A DNA stretch of 64,000 nucleotides from Shewanella sediminis HAW-EB3 (GCF_000018025.1 NC_009831.1:372001-436000); one strand, 5' to 3'. Positions 43,360 to 52,281 are shown, counted from the first letter of the stretch. Program-made: numbers and translations. Notes: generated from the sequence alone by a model not told the origin.

Positions 43360-43970
43360 AGGGTATGCTCTTTCACTATGATCCCATTAGACTCTACTAA
43401 GACGTCTAGATAATCTTTAAGTAATAATCCCCACCCTAAGTAGAAGTTTGTTTTAGCGTGCTCAATCGTTAGCTCTGCCACTCTATACGCCCAGGGGACA
43501 AGATGCTCGGTAACGATAGCTTTCAGCTCTAAACTCCTCTCTTCATCAAGCGCAAACTCCACCAGTCGGAGAACGAGTGATATGTGGTCGATAGGCTGGT
43601 TATCACCATCAATGGTATTGATCGCTATACCTAGAGCATCGATGCGCGCTTGAAGTTTCTGAGTACTTGGCCCACACAACAGGTTATCTTCACTAAGGTA
43701 GTATGAGCCCCATAATGGGACTTTCATCTTACCAGGACCAATAAACAGCTGATTGAAGTCGAGCAGCAGTTTAGGTAGTTGTTCACTCGTGTATTGCTTC
43801 ATGTAATTGCTTATGAGTGCAACTCCTTCGCTGCGAGTGTTACTCTGAGTAAGCAGAGGGTAACACTCGCTGAAGTCATGTTCGTTATACATCTCAAGCA
43901 CCTTATCGCAAGGGTCATGATACATATTGGCTGCTAGGATAGGGGTTATTTCAGCTAGTGCTTTGTTCAT
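43350..43970 (-). CDS. TorD-family chaperone, second dms-type operon
   Basis: 206 residues. LLDFNQLFIGPGKMKVPLWGSYYLSE, QPIDHISLVLRLVEFAL and HLVPWAYRVAELTIEHAKTNFYLGWG match TorD/DmsD chaperones and align with DmsG of the first operon. It should serve the molybdoenzyme encoded at 46758-49208. A terminator hairpin lies between it and the preceding lipoprotein gene. Confidence 0.85.
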   Translation of the reverse strand: MNKALAEITPILAANMYHDPCDKVLEMYNEHDFSECYPLLTQSNTRSEGVALISNYMKQYTSEQLPKLLLDFNQLFIGPGKMKVPLWGSYYLSEDNLLCGPSTQKLQARIDALGIAINTIDGDNQPIDHISLVLRLVEFALDEERSLELKAIVTEHLVPWAYRVAELTIEHAKTNFYLGWGLLLKDYLDVLVESNGIIVKEHTLWG

Positions 43971-43992
43971 ACTTAACTCCGAAACAAAAATA

Positions 43993-44014
43993 AAGGCGGC
44001 CAGAGGGCCACCTT
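43993..44014 (-). terminator. Intrinsic terminator before the chaperone gene, second operon
   Basis: AAGGTGGCC, loop CTCT, GGCCGCCTT on the minus strand (one G-T pair) followed by TATTTTTGTTT. It lies 12 bases after the lipoprotein stop codon, exactly as the terminator before dmsG in the first operon. Confidence 0.85.
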
Positions 44015-44025
44015 AACTATAAAAT

Positions 44026-46128
44026 CTACTTATCTAAGCTAGGCTCATATTGGTAGAACTCAAGCCCAGAGGTAGGACCGACGTTACACCAAGTTGACGT
44101 ACCAAAGTATAGTTTGTCATCAATATCTACAACGTTACGGATACCGTTAGAGCACTGGTTACCGAAACCGTTAGTAGTAAGCTTACGTGCAGAACCATCA
44201 GCTTCAATCATAAGTAGATCGCCACCTGGAATAAACTCTGCGCCTAGACCGTTAGCATCCATCTCTGCTTTAGCGTAATCGTACATCCACATGGCTGGGT
44301 TATTAGCCATTTGCCTCTTCCACACAGGGTTCTGGAATACGATACCGTCGAATAACATGTACTCACCGGAATACGCTTCGAATAGTAGATCATGTAGTCC
44401 AGAGAACGCATCGAAGAATCCCCAGAATAACTTGCCGTCTTTTGCAATTGAGGTCCAAGAATATACGTTACCTGGATTACCCATACCCGCTTCGCCATGA
44501 GTAGGCTTCTTACCTAGTAAGTTTGGTGTAGTCTTCCAACCGTTACCGTCGTTAACCTCCATAGTCTCGTAGCCGTATAGCAACTCTACCTTAGAGGTGT
44601 CGCCAGCGCTTACCGCATCGATATTTTTAAGGTCAATACGGAAGATTGAGGTAGCACGCCATTCATTAATCATAAACAGTTTATGATCAGTAGCCTGAGC
44701 ATCATTAGTTGTAGTAACGTCGGTTACCTTAGTCGCATCAGCTTCTCCGGCAGACTCTAGACCTGTTAACTCAGTGAATAGAGCAGGGTCTGCCTTAGCG
44801 AAGTGCTTATAAGCAGCATCTGTACCTTGGTGGTAAGTACCGAAGTACATGTAGCCGTCGTTAATAGCACTTGTTCCCCACTTAGCTCCCCAGCGACCTT
44901 TAGTGTCAGGGTCGTACTGATCCATACCGAATACTTCACGGAAAGTAAGCTGCTCATCTACTGTGTAGCCTGAGTTAGGGATAGGATCTGAGATCAGAAT
45001 GACTGACTCTTTAAACTTATCACTACGTACGCCGTTTTTGTACACGAAAGGATGTGCTGAGGCTGACATGATCAGACGCTCAGTACCGTCGGTATGGGTG
45101 AATTGGCGCCAGTCACCGATCATACCGTACTGTACTCCGTCTGGAGTCTGTTCATTATCCAGTTGAGTCGAAACCTTGCTCCAGCCAGTAGTCGTCAGTG
45201 GGTCTGTACCCTTGATATTACCGCCAGCGAATGGATCGTCCTGAGTACCCACCCAACGAAGTAGCTGTGTCGGGCCGTCACCGTATTGAGTCATACCCGT
45301 TTCTGCACCGACGATAGTGTAGAACCCTGTCGTGCCGTCTGCATGTTCCAAAGTACGGAAGCGACGAGTGGTGTCACCTACGATATCGCGGTAGCCTACG
45401 AATGAACGCTCCTTAGCATTGAATACGAATAGACGTAGGCGACCTTTATCTTCTGTAGTCTTCCAGTGTCCAGCGACGAATACTAGGTCACCGGCAGTAC
45501 CCGCGGCGCGGAAGCCATAGGTATTATTGATAGGCTTGAACGCTTCAGTAAACTGAGGACCACCTGATGTCAGCATGCTCTCATGAATCACTTCCTTTGC
45601 ACCGGTACGGAAGTTGTAGATGAAGATCTGTGATGGAGTACCGGTAGTACCGGGAACTGAGCAGCCTGTCGTCTCACTCTCAAAGGTAGTCAACTCGATA
45701 GGCATGGCTATATTCTGGTACGGCCATACACACCACCCGTTCGAGATGGTACCCATCCATAACTCTTCGCCATTGGCTGCTGAATTATAAACAGTGGTTC
45801 CCCAAGGGTAAGAGGCATTACGCATCTCTTTATAGCCAGCTGGCATTGTATTTTCCCAGTCACGCAGTGGGTCGTACTCGTTACTAGGGCTGGTGGCACT
45901 GTAAAAGGCGCCATCGATAATAGTACGACCAGCATGTACGAATGGACCGTCTACAGCTGGCGGTTCAACTGGATCTGTAGGATCTGTTGGTGTTGTAGGG
46001 CACTGCTCTGGAGCAGAAACGGTATCGCCATTTTCACAGACATAGACTGTTTCTGAATCATCATCAGAACAGCCAGTTACCATAGCACCTGCTAAAAGGA
46101 CTGCTACAAGAGAAAGTTTAGTATTCAT
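44026..46128 (-). CDS. Large heme-free surface lipoprotein of the second dms-type operon
   Basis: 700 residues, not recognised as a known family. A Sec/lipobox signal (LLAGAMVTGCSDDD) predicts a lipoprotein; the acidic residues after Cys are compatible with export to the outer membrane. A Cys-containing linker (VYVCENGDTVSAPEQCP) and a Pro/Thr-rich stretch follow, then about 640 residues rich in repeated short beta segments (GRLRLFVFNAKERSFVGY, DGYMYFGTYHQG, DDKLYFGTSTWC) that suggest a beta-propeller. It has no CxxCH. It lies one base after the dmsB homologue, so it is a built-in operon member absent from the first operon. It might replace a surface cytochrome, bind substrate or form a complex with the molybdoenzyme. 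Confidence 0.7.
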   Translation of the reverse strand: MNTKLSLVAVLLAGAMVTGCSDDDSETVYVCENGDTVSAPEQCPTTPTDPTDPVEPPAVDGPFVHAGRTIIDGAFYSATSPSNEYDPLRDWENTMPAGYKEMRNASYPWGTTVYNSAANGEELWMGTISNGWCVWPYQNIAMPIELTTFESETTGCSVPGTTGTPSQIFIYNFRTGAKEVIHESMLTSGGPQFTEAFKPINNTYGFRAAGTAGDLVFVAGHWKTTEDKGRLRLFVFNAKERSFVGYRDIVGDTTRRFRTLEHADGTTGFYTIVGAETGMTQYGDGPTQLLRWVGTQDDPFAGGNIKGTDPLTTTGWSKVSTQLDNEQTPDGVQYGMIGDWRQFTHTDGTERLIMSASAHPFVYKNGVRSDKFKESVILISDPIPNSGYTVDEQLTFREVFGMDQYDPDTKGRWGAKWGTSAINDGYMYFGTYHQGTDAAYKHFAKADPALFTELTGLESAGEADATKVTDVTTTNDAQATDHKLFMINEWRATSIFRIDLKNIDAVSAGDTSKVELLYGYETMEVNDGNGWKTTPNLLGKKPTHGEAGMGNPGNVYSWTSIAKDGKLFWGFFDAFSGLHDLLFEAYSGEYMLFDGIVFQNPVWKRQMANNPAMWMYDYAKAEMDANGLGAEFIPGGDLLMIEADGSARKLTTNGFGNQCSNGIRNVVDIDDKLYFGTSTWCNVGPTSGLEFYQYEPSLDK

Positions 46129-46129
46129 G

Positions 46130-46747
46130 TTATACCTCGTTTGGATTTACTACAGAACCGGCACCTGAACCTACAGGCTGACCGTCTGGGTGAACTCTAA
46201 GAATTAAATTTGGTTTTGTGATACTTGCTGACGGTAGTGGGGCGATCTCCGCCGTATCGCCGTATTTGGCACGCAACTCATCGATAGGACCGAAGTCCAA
46301 TGCTCGATGGATACAGCTATCAACACACATAGGCTGTTTTCCGGCATTAAGCCTGTCGATACAGGCGTCACACTTAGTCATCTTGCCCCGTGCTTCATCA
46401 AGCTGGGGCGCGTCGTAAGGACACGCCTGTTCGCAAGATGAACAACCGATACAGATGTCGTCATGAATCATGACTAGTCCGTCTTCGGAGCGCTTATGCA
46501 TAGCGCCTGTCGGACAGGCCTTTGTACATGCAGGGGTGTCACAATGGTTGCAAGATATCGACGTGTAATAGGCAAATACCGATTGGGAGAACACACCATT
46601 GCCATTATCCGTACAGCTGCCACCCGCGTATTCATATACGCGGCGGAAGTTGCGTCCCACATTTAAGTCATTCTTATCTTTACAGGAGACCATACAGGCC
46701 TTACAGCCTGAACATATCGATGTATCAACATAGAATCCTAATTGCAT
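46130..46747 (-). CDS. DmsB-like iron-sulfur subunit, second operon
   Basis: 205 residues with four ferredoxin clusters: CSGCKACMVSC, CNHCDTPACTKACP, CIGCSSCEQACP and CDACIDRL...CVDSC. It is clearly homologous to DmsB of the first operon along its whole length. Electron transfer to the molybdoenzyme encoded 10 bases upstream is expected. It is followed by the lipoprotein gene after a single base. Confidence 0.93.
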   Translation of the reverse strand: MQLGFYVDTSICSGCKACMVSCKDKNDLNVGRNFRRVYEYAGGSCTDNGNGVFSQSVFAYYTSISCNHCDTPACTKACPTGAMHKRSEDGLVMIHDDICIGCSSCEQACPYDAPQLDEARGKMTKCDACIDRLNAGKQPMCVDSCIHRALDFGPIDELRAKYGDTAEIAPLPSASITKPNLILRVHPDGQPVGSGAGSVVNPNEV

Positions 46748-46757
46748 ATCTTATCTC

Positions 46758-49208
46758 CTATGCCGAGTACACTCTGACTCGGTTAGTATTAGAGCGGAAT
46801 GACTTCGCAACCGGGCTAGGCTTACTATCAGTCAACGTATTTGCACAGCCACCCACATCGATGTCACCTTTCATACGGCGCCATTGACCCTGTGGCATAG
46901 CAACTACACCAGGGACGATACGTGGTGTTACACGAGCGGTTATTTCGAGCTTTCCTCTGCGGCTCTCTACAATGACCTTCTGACCATTGATTACGCCCGC
47001 AGCACCTGCATCTATTGGGTTTAGCCACAGATGATGCTCTAGCACTTCATTGAGCCATGGGGTACTGGCGTGAATGCTGTGTGCGCTATGTTTGCCGTGG
47101 TAGTTAATGCACTGTAATGGGAACTCTGAAGCCGTTGCATCTTCATAGGACTCGTCGCAAGCAAAATATACTGGCAGTGGGTTGATCTCGTCGGTACCCT
47201 CTGCTTGAGTCTGCTTACCCTCGAAATATTGAGAGTAAATTTCAACCTTGCCGCTTGGTGTTCCAAGAGGGCTTGCTATTGGGTCAGTGATGAAGTCGCG
47301 AATTTTACCGACGTTAGGGTGCTCACCAGCAGGGCGGCGCTGAGGTCCGAAGCTGACAAACTCTTCAAACGTATCACCTTGAATCCATGGGTTACTTTTC
47401 TTAAATTCGGCAAAAACCTTACGGACTTGATCTAAGTAGGTCATTCCACCATTGGTGAACTTACTACCTATACCCAGTTGATTGGCGATCATGTGGCAGA
47501 TGTCATATGCAGGCTTACATTCAAACATAGGGTCAACAGCTGGTGTGATCCCGTAGGCATACATGAGTGAACCACAATCCATCTTGTTGTAGCTTTGGAT
47601 TACGTCATACATCTCAAGCCAGCTGACTTCAGGCAGGATGATATCTGCGTACTTAGCCGATGCCGTCATATGCTGTTCAACGACAACCACAAAATCCACT
47701 AAGCTTTCATCATTAAGTAGGCGGTCTGCTCGGTTGATATCGCCATTCTGGTTAGCCAACATGTTCGAGGAGGCCAGCCATAGAAAGCGTACGTTAGTCT
47801 CTAGTGGTGTGTCAGCAGCCATCAAGTCTGGGTTGGAGTAGCGAACATCATGGGTGCTTGGCTTCATCTGCATGCCGAACTCGATAGCATCGAGATGTGA
47901 CGCCGCAGGGATCGTAACGTCCATGATCTTCATGTTCATTAGATCCTGCAGAGTATCAGCTGGCATCATGGCGTAATGGGACAGACCATCGTTACCTGGA
48001 GTGCCGCCGTGGTTAGTACCATCGCCACTAATCTTACCGACAAGTAATGGTAGCATCATCACTGCTCGAGCATTGTTCTCACCGTTGCCCTGACGTTGAG
48101 GTCCGAAGCCTTGTGTCACGAATGGAGCTGATGCTGCACCAATCGCTTGGGCAATCTCACGGATCTTCTCTGCAGGGATGCCGCAGATCCCTTCTGCGCG
48201 TTCAGGAGTCTTAGTGGTGCCGTCTGTTACACCGGTGATATAATCTTGGTACTTATCGTATCCATGGGTGTATTGCTCAAGAAATGGAATATCTGCGTAT
48301 CCATCTTCTATCAATACATACGCTATCGCTTCACACAGTGCTGCGTCAGTACCTGGACGGATAGGAATCCATTCATCGTTGGCAGTGACAGCCGTATCGG
48401 TGAACCTGGGATCTATGTAGTACGTCTTGAAGTTATTTTTCTTCTTAACATTCAAGTATTCATAACCAGAACCAGCACCACCGAGGCGGGCTTCCATCGG
48501 GTTATACCCGAAACACACCATTAGATCACTGTCTTCCAGGCTACGTAGGCTAGAGCCTGTATTCCAGAATCCGACGGTATCACCAGCGTTAGATGCCAGA
48601 TATCCGTACATACCAGCAGAACCTTCGCGATACTGTGCTGCTGAATAATCGTTATGGAAGAATAAGCATCCGCCAGCCATATTAAGCAGACGCACACTCG
48701 ATTGAGTAACGCCGGTGTTCAGGTCGTGAGAACCACCGCCCAGAGGCATGAAGATAGCGTTCTTGCCGTACTGAGAATATGTCTGTTCCATAGCAGAGGC
48801 GACGCTAGAGACTGCTTCCTCCCAGCTAATACGAACGAACTCATCAGAGCCTCGGCGTCCTACGCGCTTCATTGGGTATTTGAGACGATCGTGGTTGTAG
48901 ACCTTCTGACGCATAGAGCGTCCACGAGGACAGGGGCGGATCTCGTGGTCGAAGTTATCCCAATCGTCTGTAGCCTTGCCTTCAGTTTCAATGCGCGTGA
49001 TCACGCCATCTTTACTGTGTACCTTCAAAGGACATGCCTGCCAGCAGTTTGTGGCGCATGAACCCCATGTAATCCCTTCTCCTACTGGAGGGAGTACAGG
49101 TTCACTAGGGGCCGGCAGAGGATTGCTGGCACTGCTACTCTCACAGCCAGTAACAGTTGCAACCGCAGCAGCTGCCGCAGAGAACTTTAGAAACGTGCGA
49201 CGTTCCAT
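46758..49208 (-). CDS. DmsA-like molybdopterin oxidoreductase (Tat lipoprotein), second operon
   Basis: 816 residues. MERRTFLKFSAAAAAVATVTGCES unites Tat motif and lipobox. The Fe-S site is CATNCWQAC ... RPCPRG. FFHNDYSAAQY aligns with the Ser-ligand segment of DmsA, so the Mo ligand is probably Ser, as in DMSO reductases. It diverges strongly from DmsA of the first operon in the middle, so the substrate may be another S- or N-oxide or an oxyanion. The signal, and the MtrA/MtrB-type partners, point to a surface-exposed respiratory reductase. Confidence 0.88.
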   Translation of the reverse strand: MERRTFLKFSAAAAAVATVTGCESSSASNPLPAPSEPVLPPVGEGITWGSCATNCWQACPLKVHSKDGVITRIETEGKATDDWDNFDHEIRPCPRGRSMRQKVYNHDRLKYPMKRVGRRGSDEFVRISWEEAVSSVASAMEQTYSQYGKNAIFMPLGGGSHDLNTGVTQSSVRLLNMAGGCLFFHNDYSAAQYREGSAGMYGYLASNAGDTVGFWNTGSSLRSLEDSDLMVCFGYNPMEARLGGAGSGYEYLNVKKKNNFKTYYIDPRFTDTAVTANDEWIPIRPGTDAALCEAIAYVLIEDGYADIPFLEQYTHGYDKYQDYITGVTDGTTKTPERAEGICGIPAEKIREIAQAIGAASAPFVTQGFGPQRQGNGENNARAVMMLPLLVGKISGDGTNHGGTPGNDGLSHYAMMPADTLQDLMNMKIMDVTIPAASHLDAIEFGMQMKPSTHDVRYSNPDLMAADTPLETNVRFLWLASSNMLANQNGDINRADRLLNDESLVDFVVVVEQHMTASAKYADIILPEVSWLEMYDVIQSYNKMDCGSLMYAYGITPAVDPMFECKPAYDICHMIANQLGIGSKFTNGGMTYLDQVRKVFAEFKKSNPWIQGDTFEEFVSFGPQRRPAGEHPNVGKIRDFITDPIASPLGTPSGKVEIYSQYFEGKQTQAEGTDEINPLPVYFACDESYEDATASEFPLQCINYHGKHSAHSIHASTPWLNEVLEHHLWLNPIDAGAAGVINGQKVIVESRRGKLEITARVTPRIVPGVVAMPQGQWRRMKGDIDVGGCANTLTDSKPSPVAKSFRSNTNRVRVYSA

Positions 49209-49241
49209 AATTATTACCTCAAGTTTATGGCCTGATGGCCC

Positions 49242-50942
49242 TTACAGCTTAATTGTGAAAAATGCACCGATCTTGTGGTCGGTGTAGTTTTGATTGAGGT
49301 CGTCAATGGTATTGATGGCATCAATCGGTTGGTTGGCGTAGTTCGTGTCGTAGTTGCGCTCATAGCTGTAAGCAAAACGGGTCGAAATACGCTCACTTAT
49401 GCGGTAATCCATATGGATTTCAGCAAGGTGTTGGTATTGGTAATAGTCCCCCATTTCTGTGCTGTCTACGGCGGTGTCACTGCCAGATAATGAGAAGGTG
49501 TAGGAGGTGCCTAGCGCTATATCCTCATTGATTTGGTACTGGTCTAAACCAAAACCGAAGTAGGTAAACTCATCACTAACCGTGGTGTTGTGGATCTCCA
49601 GGCTATCGATGGTCTGTGTACCAGCATAGGCGTTGAGCACCATCTGGTCGTTGAAACGATAGAAGCCGTCGACGTTAACCGACATCTCGTCAGATTCTTT
49701 CAGTGCCGAGCTGTTGCTGTACTCATCACTGGCGATACTGACTTTAAGGTTGGCACCGTAGTGATTTTGGCTGTAACCCAGTCCCAGCTCAGTACTGACA
49801 CGGTCTCTGTCCGCCAGATAGTACTTCTGGTAGATATCGTCACCGATATGGTACTCAGAGCCCGTACGTTCACCGCTGATGAATTTAATATGGGAGTTAA
49901 ACTGTTGATAACGGTAGTCTATACGGCCAAAGACCTCACTCTCTTGGGTCTCCTCACGGTCGCTGTCGGTGCGGGTTCGGTCATTCTGCTCGAAACCTGC
50001 ACTGAACTTAGTGCTGCCTAAACGGTAGCTGGCATCGACACCTAAACGTGTCTTGCTGCTATCGATTGGCGTGTTGATAGATTCAAAAAATTCATATGAG
50101 CCGCTGACATTGTCGCGGTCACTGTAGCTGTAGAAACCAGTTACCTTGAACCCTGCAACGCGAGAGCTGATACGGGCACTGTAGTCTAGTGTCTCAACTT
50201 CACCATCGAAGTTTGAGATAGGCACCAGCGAGTTTTCCTGCTCGATAGCCTCGTCCTGAATCATCTTGCCGGAAGCTGCGCTAACACTTAGGCGTGTGCT
50301 GCCGTAGTTAAGACCCGCTTTTACACTGGCTTGTTGAGCGCTGTTATCGGCATCGATACCGGCATTGTCGGTAAACTCCGAGTTAAAGGCGGCAACACCT
50401 AGGTTCCAAAAATCTCCATGAAGTTGCAGGCCGGCGTTCATCACCTGAGTCGTGTGATCTATAGTCTCTAGATAGTTAGTCGGCTTAGGGTCAACCACAG
50501 AGCCGATACGCTGACCCTGCTTGTCTTCACTACTTGCTTTAACAAACGCGGTGACAAGTTGAGTCTGGTACTTTGCCCCGACCGATAACTGCTGACGCTC
50601 GGCGCCGATATCGTTATCGTCGAGGTTCCAGCGGTTAACATAAGCCAGCTCCAGTGCGAAATCGCCCAGGTGTGCTGCGGCTTTTAGATGACCATTATCA
50701 GCGCCGGCCTCGACTGCATTTATGCTGTAGTTGGCACCTTTAATATCGGCGCTAGCGCCGTACTGAGTGTCTAAGTGACTACGTTGTTCGGTTATGATGC
50801 CGACGGTGTTAGCGTGTTCGGTGGCGACACAACGCTTACAGGCATAGTCTTTTTCAATATCTTGCGGTACAGCGAAGTTCGCTGCGGTAGCATTGACTGA
50901 GAGAACAGCGAGTGCTACTAAAGTAAGTTTAGCCTTCATCAT
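49242..50942 (-). CDS. DmsF-like (MtrB family) outer-membrane barrel, second operon
   Basis: 566 residues, with signal peptide (SVNATA) and the N-terminal CxxC (DYACKRCVA) of the MtrB group; about 100 residues shorter than DmsF of the first operon. The rest is a beta-barrel that ends in GAFFTIKL. It would embrace the decaheme cytochrome encoded 6 bases upstream. Confidence 0.9.
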   Translation of the reverse strand: MMKAKLTLVALAVLSVNATAANFAVPQDIEKDYACKRCVATEHANTVGIITEQRSHLDTQYGASADIKGANYSINAVEAGADNGHLKAAAHLGDFALELAYVNRWNLDDNDIGAERQQLSVGAKYQTQLVTAFVKASSEDKQGQRIGSVVDPKPTNYLETIDHTTQVMNAGLQLHGDFWNLGVAAFNSEFTDNAGIDADNSAQQASVKAGLNYGSTRLSVSAASGKMIQDEAIEQENSLVPISNFDGEVETLDYSARISSRVAGFKVTGFYSYSDRDNVSGSYEFFESINTPIDSSKTRLGVDASYRLGSTKFSAGFEQNDRTRTDSDREETQESEVFGRIDYRYQQFNSHIKFISGERTGSEYHIGDDIYQKYYLADRDRVSTELGLGYSQNHYGANLKVSIASDEYSNSSALKESDEMSVNVDGFYRFNDQMVLNAYAGTQTIDSLEIHNTTVSDEFTYFGFGLDQYQINEDIALGTSYTFSLSGSDTAVDSTEMGDYYQYQHLAEIHMDYRISERISTRFAYSYERNYDTNYANQPIDAINTIDDLNQNYTDHKIGAFFTIKL

Positions 50943-50948
50943 CGACTC

Positions 50949-51809
50949 CTATTTCTCAAACAAGTGGCCTGAAGGGTGGTTCGAGCCATGTATCTTGCTG
51001 TGACAGTTCATGCAAGATTGCCCTTGAGTGAAGCCATTTAAGCTGTTGTGAACATCACCTGGGTGACCGGCTTGGTTGTGACAGCTCTGACACAGCTGAG
51101 GTGCACGGCTGTTAAGTAGGTTGTCGTTAACTGAGCCATGTGGGTTATGACATGTGGTGCAATCTTCAGTGACTGGCGAGTGCTCCCAAAGCGTTGGTCC
51201 CCGCTTCTCGGCATGACAGCTGTAACAGGTGTCATTAACAGATAGTGGCTGCTCTTCATGTGGGTTGTGACAATCGCTACAGGTTAAGGTGTCGAGGTGA
51301 GTCGAACGCTTAAACTGAGCGGAGTCTTGCAGGCTGTGGCAACTTGCGCACTGAGCTTGTGGCTGCTCAGCAGCTAGCTCTGCCTGGTGGACGTTGTGGC
51401 AATCACTACAGGCCTGGTCATGGAAAGGTGTGTGCTCTTGGCTGTGGCAAGATTCACATACGCTGTTACGGCCCTCTACAGATAACTCATCACCGAAGGT
51501 GAGCATCGGTTCGTTTTTACCTTTGTGTTTTCCTTGTGGTCCATGACAGGTTTCACATTGAAGTCCAGCCATAGGGCCCTTGTTGGTATTTCCGTGTGGC
51601 GTATTGAAGATAGCCATAACGGATTGAGATTTTTTGTGGCACATAAGACAGGTGTCAGCACCTTTCTTAGAGTATTTAGCCTCCGTGAATTTATTTACCA
51701 GTTGCTGCTCTAAAGGAGTAGCAGATTTATTTGCCAGTGCACTTGGCACAGAGAGGGCCGTAGCGGCGATAAACGCGGTTAACAGCCCGATTTTTTGTAA
51801 GATTCTCAT
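50949..51809 (-). CDS. DmsE-like (MtrA family) decaheme cytochrome c, second operon
   Basis: About 286 residues from the ATG at complement 51807-51809 (MRILQKIGLL, GAGA 6 bases before); an ATG at 51827 is also possible, and a longer frame is unlikely because it would begin in the promoter. Signal peptide ends at PSALA. Ten heme sites: CLMCH, CETCH, CESCH, CSDCH, CASCH, CSDCH, CYSCH, CTTCH, CQSCH and CMNCH. It is the periplasmic electron conduit of the second operon and its first gene. Confidence 0.93.
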   Translation of the reverse strand: MRILQKIGLLTAFIAATALSVPSALANKSATPLEQQLVNKFTEAKYSKKGADTCLMCHKKSQSVMAIFNTPHGNTNKGPMAGLQCETCHGPQGKHKGKNEPMLTFGDELSVEGRNSVCESCHSQEHTPFHDQACSDCHNVHQAELAAEQPQAQCASCHSLQDSAQFKRSTHLDTLTCSDCHNPHEEQPLSVNDTCYSCHAEKRGPTLWEHSPVTEDCTTCHNPHGSVNDNLLNSRAPQLCQSCHNQAGHPGDVHNSLNGFTQGQSCMNCHSKIHGSNHPSGHLFEK

Positions 51810-51875
51810 CGCTTTTCTCACACTCATAGTTTCATAAAGAAACGGTATTGATGTTTTTGCATTCATTTTTGGGTG

Positions 51876-51918
51876 ATTATATTGACAGGTGTCTACTTGC
51901 GATGTGATTTTGCTCACA
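51876..51918 (-). promoter_or_regulatory. CRP-dependent promoter with embedded operator, second dms-type operon
   Basis: TGTGATTTTGCTCACA at 51903-51918 is a perfect CRP site. On the minus strand TATAAT lies at 51881-51876 without a good -35, so CRP would centre near -41.5 (class II). GACAGGTGTC (51884-51893) sits between them, where a repressor would block polymerase. A third element, TACACGTGTGTA, is at 51927-51938. Confidence 0.75.
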
Positions 51919-52118
51919 CCGGTATATACACGTGTGTACATCTCTGTTGATATTGGGAGCTGCGTTGAAAAGTGTGTCGGCTTTGTGAGCTGAGCTTACA
52001 GTTTGATGATAATCAAAATCATTTACTTATAAGCTTTTAACTTGGTGGTTGCTGGTGGTCACATTTTTGAATTGTTCTATGATCGGTAGGGTAAATTGGT
52101 GATAGGGGGGTAAACGTG

Positions 52119-52148
52119 TTGACAGGTGTCTTTTTTTGGGCGTAATCT
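52119..52148 (+). promoter_or_regulatory. Plus-strand promoter with operator in the dmsE2-integrase gap
   Basis: TTGACA, 18 bases, TAATCT. GACAGGTGTC (52121-52130) overlaps the -35 and is identical to the element in the dms promoter at 51884. It points toward the candidate sRNA, as no plus-strand gene follows. Confidence 0.5.
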
Positions 52149-52154
52149 AAATTG

Positions 52155-52281
52155 GCTTTTTGTTATTTCCCCGATTAATCCTATCTGACGTTTGTTATGG
52201 GTATTGGATATGGATCGTGTGATATGTCGTTATTCTCACCACTTCCCTGCAGCTGGTGGTGAGGTCACACGATCTTTTTTT
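52155..52281 (+). ncRNA. Candidate small regulatory RNA with intrinsic terminator
   Basis: From a promoter at 52119-52148 a transcript of about 125 nt would end at a large hairpin: outer stem GATCGTGTGA/TCACACGATC (52213-52222 with 52265-52274), inner stem CTCACCAC/GTGGTGAG (52235-52242 with 52256-52263), then seven T. The T-run is only on the plus strand, while both flanking genes are on the minus strand, so the terminator belongs to neither. No reading frame of note is inside. Confidence 0.45.

Noticed and set aside
44026..46128. Idea that the large lipoprotein is an MtrC/OmcA-type surface cytochrome
   Set aside because: Complete reading of the protein shows no CxxCH motif.
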